Shown one piece after another: positions 8,374 to 16,951 of a DNA stretch of 64,000 bases (positions are counted from its first letter, which is position 1; every line of letters starts with the position of its first letter). The notes beneath the pieces were generated by a model. That model saw only the letters and a list, made by a program, of their open reading frames with translations, was not told the DNA's origin and did not search any database. A program made the translations under genes and the position numbers. The stretch lies in contig DASPNJ010000032.1 in NCBI GenBank assembly GCA_035626595.1, positions 39,096 through 103,095 on the forward strand, given 5' to 3'. This DNA is from JAQGMV01 sp035626595. GTDB lineage: Bacteria; Pseudomonadota; Gammaproteobacteria; Burkholderiales; SG8-41.

Positions 8374-8900
8374 ACCTCTCCAGACAGCACGGCATCTCGC
8401 TCATCGAGATGATGATCGGGCTCGCGATATTCGGCATCCTGGTGATGGCCGGCCTGCCGAGCTACACGGCGTGGATCCAGAACACGAAGATCCGCAATAC
8501 GGCCGAGTCCGTGATGTCCGGGCTCCAGCTCGCGCGCAGCGAGGCGCTGCGCCGCAACACCACCGTGCAGTTCACGTTCGGCGCCGACAGCGACTGGACC
8601 GTGAGCGTCGCCAATCCGTTGACTACGATCCAGACGCGTCCCAGCGGACAGGGCTCGGCGGGTGTCACCGCGGTGCGCACGCCGTCGACGGCGACCACGA
8701 TTACCTTCAACTCCCTCGGCCGGGTTGTCGCGAACGGCGACGGCACCGCATCGTTCACACAGATCGATTTCGATGTGCCGGCGACGATTCTGCCGGCGGA
8801 TCAGAGCCGCGATCTGCGCATCACGGTCGGCTCGGGCGGCCGCGTGCGCCTGTGCGACCCGAACGTCGCGGAGGCGACCGACACGAGGTACTGCTCATGA
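8367..8900 (+). CDS. fimT: FimT/GspH-family pseudopilin
   Basis: The start overlaps the end of pilE by seven bases, implying translational coupling. The prepilin site is G/ISLIEMMIGLAIFGILVMAG with Glu at +5. It is followed by the GspH/FimT signature LQLARSEALRRNTTVQF. A beta-rich C-terminal domain ends in a Cys (VRLCDPNVAEATDTRYCS). FimT-type proteins are minor pilins, and some bind DNA during natural transformation. The length of 177 residues is normal. The basic patch that would favour DNA binding was not assessed in detail. Confidence 0.88.
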   Translation: MLNLSRQHGISLIEMMIGLAIFGILVMAGLPSYTAWIQNTKIRNTAESVMSGLQLARSEALRRNTTVQFTFGADSDWTVSVANPLTTIQTRPSGQGSAGVTAVRTPSTATTITFNSLGRVVANGDGTASFTQIDFDVPATILPADQSRDLRITVGSGGRVRLCDPNVAEATDTRYCS

Positions 8901-9376
8901 TACGTGCGCCTCGCCACATTGGACGTTGCGCGCAGCGCGGCTCCGTTCTGCTGGAAGCATTCATCGCGATCGTGCTGTTCTCGATCGGCATTCTGGCGCT
9001 GGTCGGCGCGCAGGCGGCCGCGCTCAAACATACGGCAGCCTCGAAGCATCGCGTCGAGGCCGCGTATCTCGCGAACCAGATCATCGCGCAGATGTGGGCC
9101 GACAACCCGGCGAACCTCGCGAGCTACGCGCACAACACGACGACCGCCGGCGTTTGCAATTTCGGCGGCGGCGCGTCTGCGAATGCCAACGTGAGCGCAT
9201 GGATCGGCAGCACATCGACGTACGGCACGGTCGCCGGCAATCTGCCGGGCGCGACCGGCGCGCGGCAGCAGATCACGGTGGGCGCGAACAACGTCGTGAC
9301 GGTGACGCTCTGCTGGCAGACCCCGTCGGACCCGGCGCCGCACAGCTACGTCGGCATGGCGCAGATCAATGGTTAA
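8897..9376 (+). CDS. pilV: Minor pilin PilV
   Basis: The ATG overlaps the fimT stop (ATGA). The N-terminus is MIRAPRHIGRCAQRG followed by the processing site G/SVLLEAFIAIVLFSIGILAL, with Glu at +5. The next segment, ALKHTAASKHRVEAAYLANQ, is characteristic of PilV. The C-terminal domain is small and rich in Gly, Asn and Thr with two Cys. At 159 residues it has the usual size. PilV, PilW, PilX and PilE form the priming complex that starts pilus assembly and displays PilY1. Confidence 0.88.
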   Translation: MIRAPRHIGRCAQRGSVLLEAFIAIVLFSIGILALVGAQAAALKHTAASKHRVEAAYLANQIIAQMWADNPANLASYAHNTTTAGVCNFGGGASANANVSAWIGSTSTYGTVAGNLPGATGARQQITVGANNVVTVTLCWQTPSDPAPHSYVGMAQING

Positions 9377-10415
9377 GCGCAGCGCAACCGGCTTCAGCCT
9401 CGTAGAGCTCATGGTGGCGGTCGTCGTGGGCCTGCTCGGCATCCTGGCGATCACCTCGGTCTTCCTTACCTTCGAGGGGCAGAAGCGCACCACCACCGGC
9501 AGCGCCGACGCGCAGGAGAACGCGCTCGTCGCGATGGTGACCATGGAGCGCGACCTGCGCATGGCAGGCCTCGGCCTGATGGGCCTTTCGTGCGCGAACG
9601 TGAACGGCTACAACGCTGCGCTCACGCCGGCGAATTTCAGCTTCTCACCGCTGCCGATCGCGATCTCACGCGACGCGCCCGCCGCGGGATCGGACACCGT
9701 GACGGTCGTTCACAGCGCTTCCGCATTCGGCAGTGTGCCGACCTCGCTCACGGCTGCGATGGCCGATTCCGATGCCGCGCTGAGCGCTGCGAACGGCGAC
9801 GGCTTCGCGCAGGGCGACGTGATCCTCCTGTCCGAGGGCGCGAAGGATTGCAGCCTGATACAGGCGAGCGCCGACAGCGTTCGGGTCGGCACGAACTGGA
9901 CGCTCGCCCACGATCCGGGCGGGGCAGTGCCGTTCAACCCGCCCGCGGGCACGAACATCTTCCCCGCCGGCGGCTACGGCACCGGCGCCGTCGTGACCAA
10001 CATGGGGCCGCTCGTGCGCCGCGAATACTACGTACAGGGCGCGAGCCTGATGATGCGCGAGCGCACGCGCGCCGACAGCGCCGTGGCGCCGCTCAATCCG
10101 GCGCCGGTCGTCGACGGCGTCATCGCGATCCGCGCGCAATACGGCCGCGACACCAACGCCGACGGCTACATCGACGTCTACGACAACACCGCGCCGGCGA
10201 ACGCAGCCGAGCTCGTCGCGGTGCGCATGGCCGTGGTCGCGCGCAGCGGCCAGCTCGAAAAAACCGTCGTCAGTCCGGCGACGCTCACGCTGTGGAACGG
10301 CGGCACGCTCGCCAACGGCGGCGCCGTCGCGCTCGACGCCACCGCGCAGCGCTACCGCTACAAGGTCTATCAGACGACGGTGCCGCTGCGTAACGTCATC
10401 TGGATGAACAACTGA
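9369..10415 (+). CDS. pilW: Minor pilin PilW
   Basis: It overlaps pilV by eight bases. The cleavage site and helix are G/FSLVELMVAVVVGLLGILAI, followed by MVTMERDLRMAGLGLMG, a PilW hallmark in which Met-Glu-Arg-Asp-Leu-Arg precedes a flexible loop. The 348-residue length fits PilW, the largest of the minor pilins. The globular part includes DTVTVVHSAS and a Ca-site-like DTNADGYIDVYD loop around residues 258-270. The gene ends at base A of the pilX start (TGATG). Confidence 0.88.
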   Translation: MVKRSATGFSLVELMVAVVVGLLGILAITSVFLTFEGQKRTTTGSADAQENALVAMVTMERDLRMAGLGLMGLSCANVNGYNAALTPANFSFSPLPIAISRDAPAAGSDTVTVVHSASAFGSVPTSLTAAMADSDAALSAANGDGFAQGDVILLSEGAKDCSLIQASADSVRVGTNWTLAHDPGGAVPFNPPAGTNIFPAGGYGTGAVVTNMGPLVRREYYVQGASLMMRERTRADSAVAPLNPAPVVDGVIAIRAQYGRDTNADGYIDVYDNTAPANAAELVAVRMAVVARSGQLEKTVVSPATLTLWNGGTLANGGAVALDATAQRYRYKVYQTTVPLRNVIWMNN

Positions 10416-11017
10416 TGAAGAGCACACACAGGCAACGGGGCGCCGTGCTGTTCATCGCGCTGATCGTGCTGGTCGCGCTGATGCTCGCGAGCATCGCGGT
10501 CATCCGCTCGGTCGATACGGCCAACGTGATCGCGGGCAACGCCGCCTTCAAGCAGGCGACGGTGCAGGCCGGCGACATCGGCGTGGAAGCCGCCGTCGCC
10601 GAGCTGCCGAACATCATCGCGACGATCGTCGACAGCGATGTCACCCCCGCGCCCGGAGGCGGCACCTACTGGTATTACGCGACGCGCCGCGAGGCGGACG
10701 TCTACGGCGTGCCGACGACCAAGCAGGCCGGCACCGCGGGCGCCGCGACGCCGATCGACTGGAACAACGTGCCAGTCGCGACCACGGTCGCGGGCAATGC
10801 CGTGCAGGTCGTGATCGATCGGCTGTGTCTCGGACCCGCGCCGGTTACCGATATCGAAGCAAACTGCTTTCACGAAGGCGACCCCGCGGGCGGCAGCAAA
10901 AAGGTCGGTGCAACCGTATTCACGTCGGTCACGACCGTTTTCTACCGCGTGACTGCACGCGTTGCGGGACCGCGCAACACCGTCAGCATCGTGCAGGCGA
11001 TCGTCGGCCGCGGCTGA
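10415..11017 (+). CDS. pilX: Minor pilin PilX
   Basis: The start codon shares one base with the pilW stop. The N-terminus (KSTHRQRG/AVLFIALIVLVALML) is a prepilin-like helix without the +5 glutamate, which is normal for PilX. It continues SIAVIRSVDTANVIAGNAAFKQATVQAGD, also typical. The C-terminal domain contains the two cysteines expected for a disulfide (LCLGPAPVTDIEANC). PilX works with PilV, PilW and PilE in the inner-membrane priming complex. It is separated from pilY1 by only 45 bases. Confidence 0.87.
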   Translation: MKSTHRQRGAVLFIALIVLVALMLASIAVIRSVDTANVIAGNAAFKQATVQAGDIGVEAAVAELPNIIATIVDSDVTPAPGGGTYWYYATRREADVYGVPTTKQAGTAGAATPIDWNNVPVATTVAGNAVQVVIDRLCLGPAPVTDIEANCFHEGDPAGGSKKVGATVFTSVTTVFYRVTARVAGPRNTVSIVQAIVGRG

Positions 11018-11062
11018 CATGCACCCCAGCTCACTGAACACCAGGCATCCGGGGAGAACAAG

Positions 11063-14000
11063 ATGAAGCAGCCGACGCCGTTGTGGCGCAGAGTGGTCGC
11101 CTCGTGTGTGACGTGGACGCTCGCGTTCGGGCAGATCGTGCCCGCCTACGCCGCGTCGACCGACATCTCGGACGTGCCGCTCGCGGTGAAGAACCAGGTC
11201 CCGCCGAACATCGTCATGACGCTGGACGATTCCGGGTCGATGCAGTGGGAGTTCCTGCCCGAGGACACGATGGGGCTTTCGATGTGGCTGTATCCGCGGC
11301 CCGCCTCGCCCTATCTCGGCAGCACGTTCCTGAACGTCGTGCCGAACTTCAACGAGAACAACGTCCACAACTTCTTCGGACGCTCGTCGCACAACAACAA
11401 GCTCTACTACAACCCGAACGTCACCTACCGCCCCTGGTCGAACGCCGACGGCTCGCTGTGGCCGAACGCGAATCCGACTGCCGCGTATTACAACCCGGCG
11501 AACCCCGGCACCGGCAGTCTCAACCTGCGCGCGCAGAGGACCGACGACGCGATCTGGTTCTCCGACGGCAACACCGGCAGCCGCTCCGATTTCGTGTGCG
11601 ATCCGAGTCCGTGCGGCGCGAACCACACGTTCTGGCCGATCACCTATTACAAGTACAAAGGCGCGGGCAACGTGCTGAGCCGCGGCAGTTACGACAAGGT
11701 CGAGATCACGAGCATGACGCCGCCGGCGATGACCTTCGAGTACACGATCACGAACGACGACGGCACCACCACGACGGCGACTCGCACGCGCGACGAGGAG
11801 ATCCAGAACTTCGCGAACTGGTTCACCTACCACCGCTCGCGCATCTCGACTTCTCGCGCCGCCATCGGGCGGGCGTTCAGCGCGCTCGACCAGACGCCCC
11901 GCGTTGGCTTCGCGACGATCAACACCGGCGCGAAGACGATCGACGGCGTGGCAAGCCCGGGCACGATGGTGAAGGGCGTGCGTCCGTTCACCGGGGCCGA
12001 CCGCACCGGTTTCTTCAGCTCGCTATACAACGCCGTCATCAACGCCGACGACACGCCGCTGCGTCAGGCGATGGACGACGTCGGGGTGTATTTCAGCCGG
12101 ACCGACAACCTCGGTCCGTGGGGCGCGAACCCGGGGGTGGGCGGCGGATCGCAGCTCGCGTGCCGCCAGAACTTCCACATCATGATGACCGACGGGTACT
12201 GGAACGATGCCGCCGCGCGCACCGCCGCCGCCAGGAACAACGTCGACAACACGAACGGGGCGACGCACATCAGCGCCCCTGACCCGATCACCGGCGCGAC
12301 CACGAGCTATTCGTATACGCCCGCCAATCCCTGGAGCGACAGCTACAGCAATACGCTCGCGGACGTCGCGATGTACTACTGGGTGCGCGACCTGCGGCCG
12401 GACATGCCGAACAAGGTGTTCACCAATCAGGTAGACAACGCGTTCTGGCAGCACGTGAGCGTGCTGGGCGTCGCACTGGGGGTGTTCGGCACGATCCCGA
12501 AAGCGACGGTCGACGCGGCCTTTTCGACGCCGTATCCGACGATCAACTGGCCGAATCCGACCGCGAGCAACGGCGCGAAGATCGACGATCTCGCGCACGC
12601 CGCAGTGAACGGCCGCGGCGCGTTCTTCAGCGCCGGCGATTCCGAAGAGCTCGCGCAGTCGCTGTCGGAAGCGCTCGATAACGTGGCTTCGCGCACCTCC
12701 GCGGGTGCGGCGATCGGCATCACGAGCGCGAACATCCTGTCCGGCGACAACACGCTGTTCGCCTCGAGCTATCTCCCCGGCTTCACCTGGACCGGCGATC
12801 TGGGCTCGTACCAGATCGACGTCACCACGGGCATTCCGACGGCGACGCCGAACTGGCTGGCGCAGGCGCAGCTCGATGCGCGGAGCGCGGCGAGCCGCTT
12901 CATCGCGACCTACAGCGGTACCACCGGCGCGAGCCAGGGCCGGCAGTTCCAGCCGGCGAGCGCGACGACCGCGACCAAGCTCTCCACCGCGCAGCAGGCG
13001 CTGCTCAATACGCCGGTATCGCCGCCCGGAACGTCCGACGGTGCCGCGGTCGTGCGCTACCTGCGCGGCGAGCGCACCGGTGAAGTGAGCGGCCTCTACC
13101 GCGCACGCACCCATCTGCTCGGCGACATCATCAACGCGCAACCCATCGTCGTGCGGCCGCCGGAGGCGCGCTACGCTGACGCCGGCTATGCCGCATTCAA
13201 GACGGCGAAATCCACGCGCCGCCAGATCGTGCTCCAGGGCGCGAACGACGGCATGCTGCACGCGTTCGATGCGGGCACGGCGAAGAACGGCGCGGTCGCC
13301 GGCACCCCGGGAACGGGCGCGGAGCTGTGGGCGTACGTGCCGAGCCTGCTGCTCCCCGCGCTCAACAATCTCAGCCGCAAGGTGGGCTACACGCACAAGG
13401 CGTACGTGGACGCGACGCCGGTCGTCGGCGACGTCGATTTCAACAAGACTTCCGCCGCCAGCGGTGCACCGGACTGGCGCACGATCGCGGTGGGTGGCCT
13501 GGGCAAGGGCGGGCGCGGGTTCTACGCGCTCGACGTGAGCGAGACGACTGCCGCGAACGAAGCCGCGGTCACGACCAAGGTGCTGTGGGAGTTTCCGAAC
13601 AGCGCGACGCCCGCCGCGGTGAAAGCGAACATCGGCTACAGCTTCGGCCGGCCGATCATCACGAAGACCAAGGCCGCGGGCTGGGTGGTGCTCGTGACCT
13701 CGGGCATGAACAACGGCACCGACAGCGCGGGCGACGGCCGCGGTTATCTCTTCGTGCTCGATGCGCGGACCGGCGCTCTCATCAGGGCGATCGACACCGG
13801 CGCGGGCACCGCGGCCGATCCGGCGAACCTGGCCCATGTCGCCGGTTACGTCGAATCGGGCGAGGTCGACAACACCGTCGAATACGTCTATGGCGGCGAC
13901 ATTCGGGGCAACGTCTGGCGCTTCGACCTGACGGCGGCGAGCAGCGCGTCGTGGAACGTGCGCAAGCTCGCAACGCTCGTCGACGGCAGCGGTGCGTACC

Positions 14001-14653
14001 AGCCCGTCACGACCGAGCCGGAGCTTGCGAAGATCAAGGTGAACGGCGCGGACAAGCGATTCGTCTACGTCGGCACGGGCCTGCTGCTGGGCGACAAGGA
14101 CATCCCCGGCGTGTCGGGCGCGAACGCGTGGTCGAGCCAGACGCAATCGATCTACGGGCTCGTGGACGATCTTTCCGCCGCGCCGCTCGTGAGCCCGCTG
14201 CGCGCAAGCCTGCAGCAGCAGACGCTCACCACGAACGCCGACGGCTCACGCACCGCGACCGCGAACACGGTCGACTTCGCGACCAAGCGTGGCTGGTACC
14301 TGGATTTCCCGGCGGCCGGCGAGCGGGTGAACAACGCGCCGGCACTGGGCGCGGGCGCGCTGGTCGTCGTCACGAACGTGCCGAATTCCGATCCGTGCAC
14401 GCTCGGCGGGAGCAGCTACTTCAACGTGCTCGACTACAAGACCGGCGGCTATCGCGACGGCACGCCCAGCTCGCCGTCCTCGATTCGCTTCGCGCAGGGC
14501 ATGGCCAGCGCACCGGTGCTCGTGCGGGTGCCTTCGGGCTCGATCGTGGGACTCGTGCGGCTCACCGACGCCTCGATCAAGGCGACGACGGTGCCGACGT
14601 CCGGCGGCGCCGCCGTCACCAAACGGCGCTCGTGGCGCGAGTTGCTGCAGTAA
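11063..14653 (+). CDS. pilY1: PilY1 type IV pilus tip adhesin/assembly factor
   Basis: The 1196-residue protein begins with a signal peptide (VVASCVTWTLAFGQIVPAYA). The N-terminal half holds a von Willebrand A-like module with MTLDDSGSMQWEF, a DxSxS metal-site motif. The C-terminal part (from about residue 640) is a PQQ-like beta-propeller of the Neisseria PilC fold: RTHLLGDIINAQPIVV, VLQGANDGMLHAFDA, AYVDATPVVGDVDF and GGLGKGGRGFYALDVS. PilY1 caps the pilus, controls retraction through bound calcium and can act as an adhesin or surface sensor. A GGGGAGAA ribosome site precedes the ATG. It closes the operon and faces an outer-membrane protein gene on the other strand. Confidence 0.92.
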   Translation: MKQPTPLWRRVVASCVTWTLAFGQIVPAYAASTDISDVPLAVKNQVPPNIVMTLDDSGSMQWEFLPEDTMGLSMWLYPRPASPYLGSTFLNVVPNFNENNVHNFFGRSSHNNKLYYNPNVTYRPWSNADGSLWPNANPTAAYYNPANPGTGSLNLRAQRTDDAIWFSDGNTGSRSDFVCDPSPCGANHTFWPITYYKYKGAGNVLSRGSYDKVEITSMTPPAMTFEYTITNDDGTTTTATRTRDEEIQNFANWFTYHRSRISTSRAAIGRAFSALDQTPRVGFATINTGAKTIDGVASPGTMVKGVRPFTGADRTGFFSSLYNAVINADDTPLRQAMDDVGVYFSRTDNLGPWGANPGVGGGSQLACRQNFHIMMTDGYWNDAAARTAAARNNVDNTNGATHISAPDPITGATTSYSYTPANPWSDSYSNTLADVAMYYWVRDLRPDMPNKVFTNQVDNAFWQHVSVLGVALGVFGTIPKATVDAAFSTPYPTINWPNPTASNGAKIDDLAHAAVNGRGAFFSAGDSEELAQSLSEALDNVASRTSAGAAIGITSANILSGDNTLFASSYLPGFTWTGDLGSYQIDVTTGIPTATPNWLAQAQLDARSAASRFIATYSGTTGASQGRQFQPASATTATKLSTAQQALLNTPVSPPGTSDGAAVVRYLRGERTGEVSGLYRARTHLLGDIINAQPIVVRPPEARYADAGYAAFKTAKSTRRQIVLQGANDGMLHAFDAGTAKNGAVAGTPGTGAELWAYVPSLLLPALNNLSRKVGYTHKAYVDATPVVGDVDFNKTSAASGAPDWRTIAVGGLGKGGRGFYALDVSETTAANEAAVTTKVLWEFPNSATPAAVKANIGYSFGRPIITKTKAAGWVVLVTSGMNNGTDSAGDGRGYLFVLDARTGALIRAIDTGAGTAADPANLAHVAGYVESGEVDNTVEYVYGGDIRGNVWRFDLTAASSASWNVRKLATLVDGSGAYQPVTTEPELAKIKVNGADKRFVYVGTGLLLGDKDIPGVSGANAWSSQTQSIYGLVDDLSAAPLVSPLRASLQQQTLTTNADGSRTATANTVDFATKRGWYLDFPAAGERVNNAPALGAGALVVVTNVPNSDPCTLGGSSYFNVLDYKTGGYRDGTPSSPSSIRFAQGMASAPVLVRVPSGSIVGLVRLTDASIKATTVPTSGGAAVTKRRSWRELLQ

Positions 14654-14671
14654 CGGCGGAGGCGGCGCGCG

Positions 14672-15286
14672 TCAGAACCGGTAGAGCACGCCGAGACTGA
14701 GCAGATCGATGTCGTCCTTGCCCGTCGTGCTGCCGCCGACGCCGTCGTAGCGCTGCCATTCCAGCCGTGCCCCGAGATTGCGCGCGACGGCGTACTCCGC
14801 GCCGACGCCGTAGGTGAAGTCGTTGCTGTTCTCCCGTGCGCTCACGGCGAGGCCTGCGCCGAAGCCGTTTACGCTGACGCGCGAGCGGGCATAACCGGCC
14901 TTGGCGAACAGCGAAAGCTGCTGCCACACCGGGATGCTCGCCACACCGACCAGCTCCCAGCCCCTGACCTTGGCATCCGCGGTGATGCCAAATCCGCTCG
15001 CACTCGCCTCGCCGAGGTGGAAGAAACCGGTTTCGAGCGCGAAGTTCGGATGAAAGCGCCAGCCCGCGAAGACACGCCAGCCGATGTCCTTGTCGTCACA
15101 CGACACCGGCACGCTGTCGCACGTGTGGCGGTACATGGACTGGCCGACGTTGCCGCCGATGTAGAGGCTGGTATCCATGCGCCCGCCCATCCACGTCGAA
15201 GACGTCTGCGCGTACGCGGGCCCTGCGCCGGCAACGGCGAGCGCGATCGCACCCGCCGTCAAACACTGCGCAATGATCTTTGGCAT
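14672..15286 (-). CDS. Outer-membrane beta-barrel protein (OmpA/OmpW-like N-terminal barrel type)
   Basis: From MPKIIAQCLTAGAIALAVAG the protein has a signal peptide cut after AYA. It then shows repeating amphipathic strands: LYIGGNVGQSMYRH, IGWRVFAGWRFHPNFALE, LSLFAKAGYARSRVSV, FTYGVGAEYAVARNLGARLE. It ends in VLYRF, the terminal aromatic signal read by the Bam complex. This is the layout of an eight-strand porin-like barrel (OMP_b-brl). GGGAGGA just upstream of the ATG decides this start over an in-frame one 105 bases earlier. A single CDS...SCDD cysteine pair sits in an early loop. The specific role is unknown. Confidence 0.8.
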   Translation of the reverse strand: MPKIIAQCLTAGAIALAVAGAGPAYAQTSSTWMGGRMDTSLYIGGNVGQSMYRHTCDSVPVSCDDKDIGWRVFAGWRFHPNFALETGFFHLGEASASGFGITADAKVRGWELVGVASIPVWQQLSLFAKAGYARSRVSVNGFGAGLAVSARENSNDFTYGVGAEYAVARNLGARLEWQRYDGVGGSTTGKDDIDLLSLGVLYRF

Positions 15287-15353
15287 GCGAGTCCTCCCTG
15301 GAGGATGTGTGTCCGTCCGGCGTTTAGCAATCCGAATGCCGGCGGGACGCGCC

Positions 15354-15611
15354 TCAGGCGTCGTCTTCCGGCCGTCGCGGCCGTACGGCATAAACGTTCG
15401 TCAGTCGCAGCTCGTCGTTTGCCGTATCGACTTCGCACTTCGTGAACAGGATCGGGTCGCGAAACATGACCGAGCACGAAAAGCACTGATAGAACTCGGT
15501 CAGGTACCAATGACCGTTCGGCCGCTGCACGCGCACCTGCACGTATTTCGTGCCGCCGCACAGCGGGCATTTGAAAAGCTTCCAGTAGCCGTCTTTCCAC
15601 CCTTCCGACAT
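15354..15611 (-). CDS. Zinc-ribbon hypothetical protein with a LexA box at its start codon
   Basis: The frame from ATG encodes MSEGWKDGYWKLFKCPLCGG, then HWYLTEFYQCFSCSVMF. The CPLC and CFSC pairs form a four-cysteine zinc ribbon within an 85-residue protein. The C-terminal 35 residues are polar and acidic (ending RRPEDDA). No clear ribosome-binding site precedes the ATG; the upstream bases are instead the right half of a LexA operator, and the A of the ATG is its last base. If transcription starts at or near the ATG, the mRNA would be leaderless. The function is unknown; a DNA-damage role is suggested only by the operator. Confidence 0.6.
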   Translation of the reverse strand: MSEGWKDGYWKLFKCPLCGGTKYVQVRVQRPNGHWYLTEFYQCFSCSVMFRDPILFTKCEVDTANDELRLTNVYAVRPRRPEDDA

Positions 15612-15630
15612 ACTGTACAAGAATACAGTA
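15611..15630. promoter_or_regulatory. LexA (SOS) box
   Basis: TACTGTACAAGAATACAGTA matches the proteobacterial LexA consensus TACTGT-N8-ACAGTA with all twelve outer bases, the form found in strongly regulated SOS genes. It abuts the zinc-ribbon gene on the minus strand and is 49 bases upstream of the lysine-rich gene on the plus strand, so either or both could be repressed. The sequence match is direct; LexA binding is inference. Confidence 0.65.
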
Positions 15631-15643
15631 TTCAGCGCGACCG

Positions 15644-15673
15644 CTGACGCGCGCGAGCGCCGGCGGCTATAGT
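15644..15673 (+). promoter_or_regulatory. Candidate sigma-70 promoter for the lysine-rich gene
   Basis: CTGACG at 15644-15649 and TATAGT at 15668-15673 are separated by 18 bases. The predicted transcription start is about 7 bases later, at or next to the ATG at 15680, so the message would be leaderless. No Shine-Dalgarno sequence is visible before that ATG, which fits. The assignment is by eye. Confidence 0.35.
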
Positions 15674-15679
15674 TCGGTC

Positions 15680-15919
15680 ATGGCGACGAAGAAAAAAGCA
15701 TCGCGGAAGAAGCCCGCGCGCAAGAAAGCGCGAAAAGCGCCGGCGAGAAAAGCGGCCACCCGCAAGAGCGGCGCGCGGAAAAAAGCCGCGCGCATCAAGG
15801 CGCCACCCGCGCGTCCGGTCCCGCGCGAGCTGCCGAACGACGAGGCGTGGCGCGCGCTGATCGAAACCGCGATCGAACAACCGGACCCGGTCGGCGGCAG
15901 ATCCGCCCGCAAGAAGTAA
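15680..15919 (+). CDS. Lysine/alanine/arginine-rich basic protein, histone H1-like
   Basis: The first 48 residues are almost only Lys, Arg and Ala (MATKKKASRKKPARKKARKA and similar repeats of the KKAR/ARKA type). They are followed by a short ordered tail with DEAWRALIETAIEQPDPVG. Such KAKA-rich proteins resemble the C-terminal tail of eukaryotic H1 and bacterial H1-like proteins (for example AlgP, BpH1) and probably bind nucleic acid without sequence specificity. It is 79 residues long. A LexA box lies 49 bases upstream and a possible leaderless promoter directly before it. The low-complexity start makes homology calls unsafe. Confidence 0.6.
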   Translation: MATKKKASRKKPARKKARKAPARKAATRKSGARKKAARIKAPPARPVPRELPNDEAWRALIETAIEQPDPVGGRSARKK

Positions 15920-15967
15920 TCCTCACGCTGCACCGCGTGCGGCGGGCACGCGGCGAGCGCGCTGGTA

Positions 15968-16951
15968 TTACGGTCCGCTGACGGAGCTCGGGAACGGCGA
16001 ATCGTCGCGCACCGCCATCCGGCGCTCGCGCGTCGTTCGCGGTGCCGCACGCGTCTTCACGACGTTTCCGCCGCCGGTGATGACGATGGCGCGATCCTCC
16101 GGCGCGTTCGCAAGCTGCGTTGCGCCTTGTCCGACCTCCAGCTCGACGCCGCCTTTTGCCGGGAATGCCACCGCCACTTGCGGGGGCGCACCGTACGCGC
16201 CGCCGACGCTCGCGAATGGCCGATGCGAGACGAGCTGCCACTGATTGCCGCGGCGCTCGTACAGCGCCACGCCGAGCATGGACTTGCACCCGCGGCAGCC
16301 GGTGCCCTGCTTGACCACCATGCCGTTCTGCACGTCCGCGGTGCTGGTGACGAGCACGTGGCGCATGCCGGAGTCGTCGGTGCGCGAGACCAGCGGCTTC
16401 ACGAGGACCGGCTTGCCGTTCCACTCGGCCCATGTGCCCGGCGCATCCCGCACGGTCCAGTACGAACCATCGAGGTGCGGATCGTAATTGCCGTACAGGC
16501 CCTGCAGCGCCTGCCGCGCCGAAAAATCGAGCCGCCCCTGCGCCACCGGCTGTGAGGTCGCGAGCGGCCCTGTCGCCGCCGCGATGCGGTCAGCGCCGGC
16601 CTTCGCGGCCTGCGCCTCGTCGTGCTGCGCCGACCAGTAAATGGCGAGCCCGAGCATCAATCCCGCGCCGACCATCAGCATCGGAAGCTGATGCATCCAC
16701 GGCGCGGTGCGCAGCGGCGGCGGCGCAGCCGGCGCTTTGCGCGGTGCCGCATCGGGCGCCGGCGCCGCCGATGCTCTCGTCTTGCTCAATGGTTTGCGCA
16801 TGAGCGCGGGCTCCGTGCGCACACGCGGATCCGGCGGCGGGGGTTTGCGCACGATCGCCGGCGCGGGTTGCTCGACCGCGATGCGCCGTCCGCACGCCGT
16901 ACAGAAGCGCGCGCCAGCCGGCAGCACTTGTCCACATTCTGCGCATTTCAT
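15968..16951 (-). CDS. Zinc-ribbon, single-pass membrane hypothetical protein
   Basis: The N-terminus is a zinc ribbon (MKCAECGQVLPAGARFCTAC), followed by about 60 proline- and alanine-rich residues and one membrane helix around 93-108 (LPMLMVGAGLMLGLAIYWSA). The C-terminal 200 residues would lie on the far side. They include LYGNYDPHLDGSYWTV, WAEWNGKPVLVKPLVSR, GTGCRGCKSMLGVALYER and VELEVGQGATQLANAPEDRAI. The architecture suggests a cytoplasmic sensor or scaffold domain tied to a periplasmic domain. I do not recognise the family. The start overlaps the stop of the upstream mechanosensitive channel gene by four bases (ATGA), implying translational coupling. Confidence 0.7.
   Translation of the reverse strand: MKCAECGQVLPAGARFCTACGRRIAVEQPAPAIVRKPPPPDPRVRTEPALMRKPLSKTRASAAPAPDAAPRKAPAAPPPLRTAPWMHQLPMLMVGAGLMLGLAIYWSAQHDEAQAAKAGADRIAAATGPLATSQPVAQGRLDFSARQALQGLYGNYDPHLDGSYWTVRDAPGTWAEWNGKPVLVKPLVSRTDDSGMRHVLVTSTADVQNGMVVKQGTGCRGCKSMLGVALYERRGNQWQLVSHRPFASVGGAYGAPPQVAVAFPAKGGVELEVGQGATQLANAPEDRAIVITGGGNVVKTRAAPRTTRERRMAVRDDSPFPSSVSGP

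Noticed and set aside
12023..14146. A 707-codon open frame on the minus strand opposite pilY1.
   Set aside because: It is rich in Arg, Ala and His, shows no domain, and mirrors the high third-position GC of pilY1. Long antisense frames are expected in such DNA.
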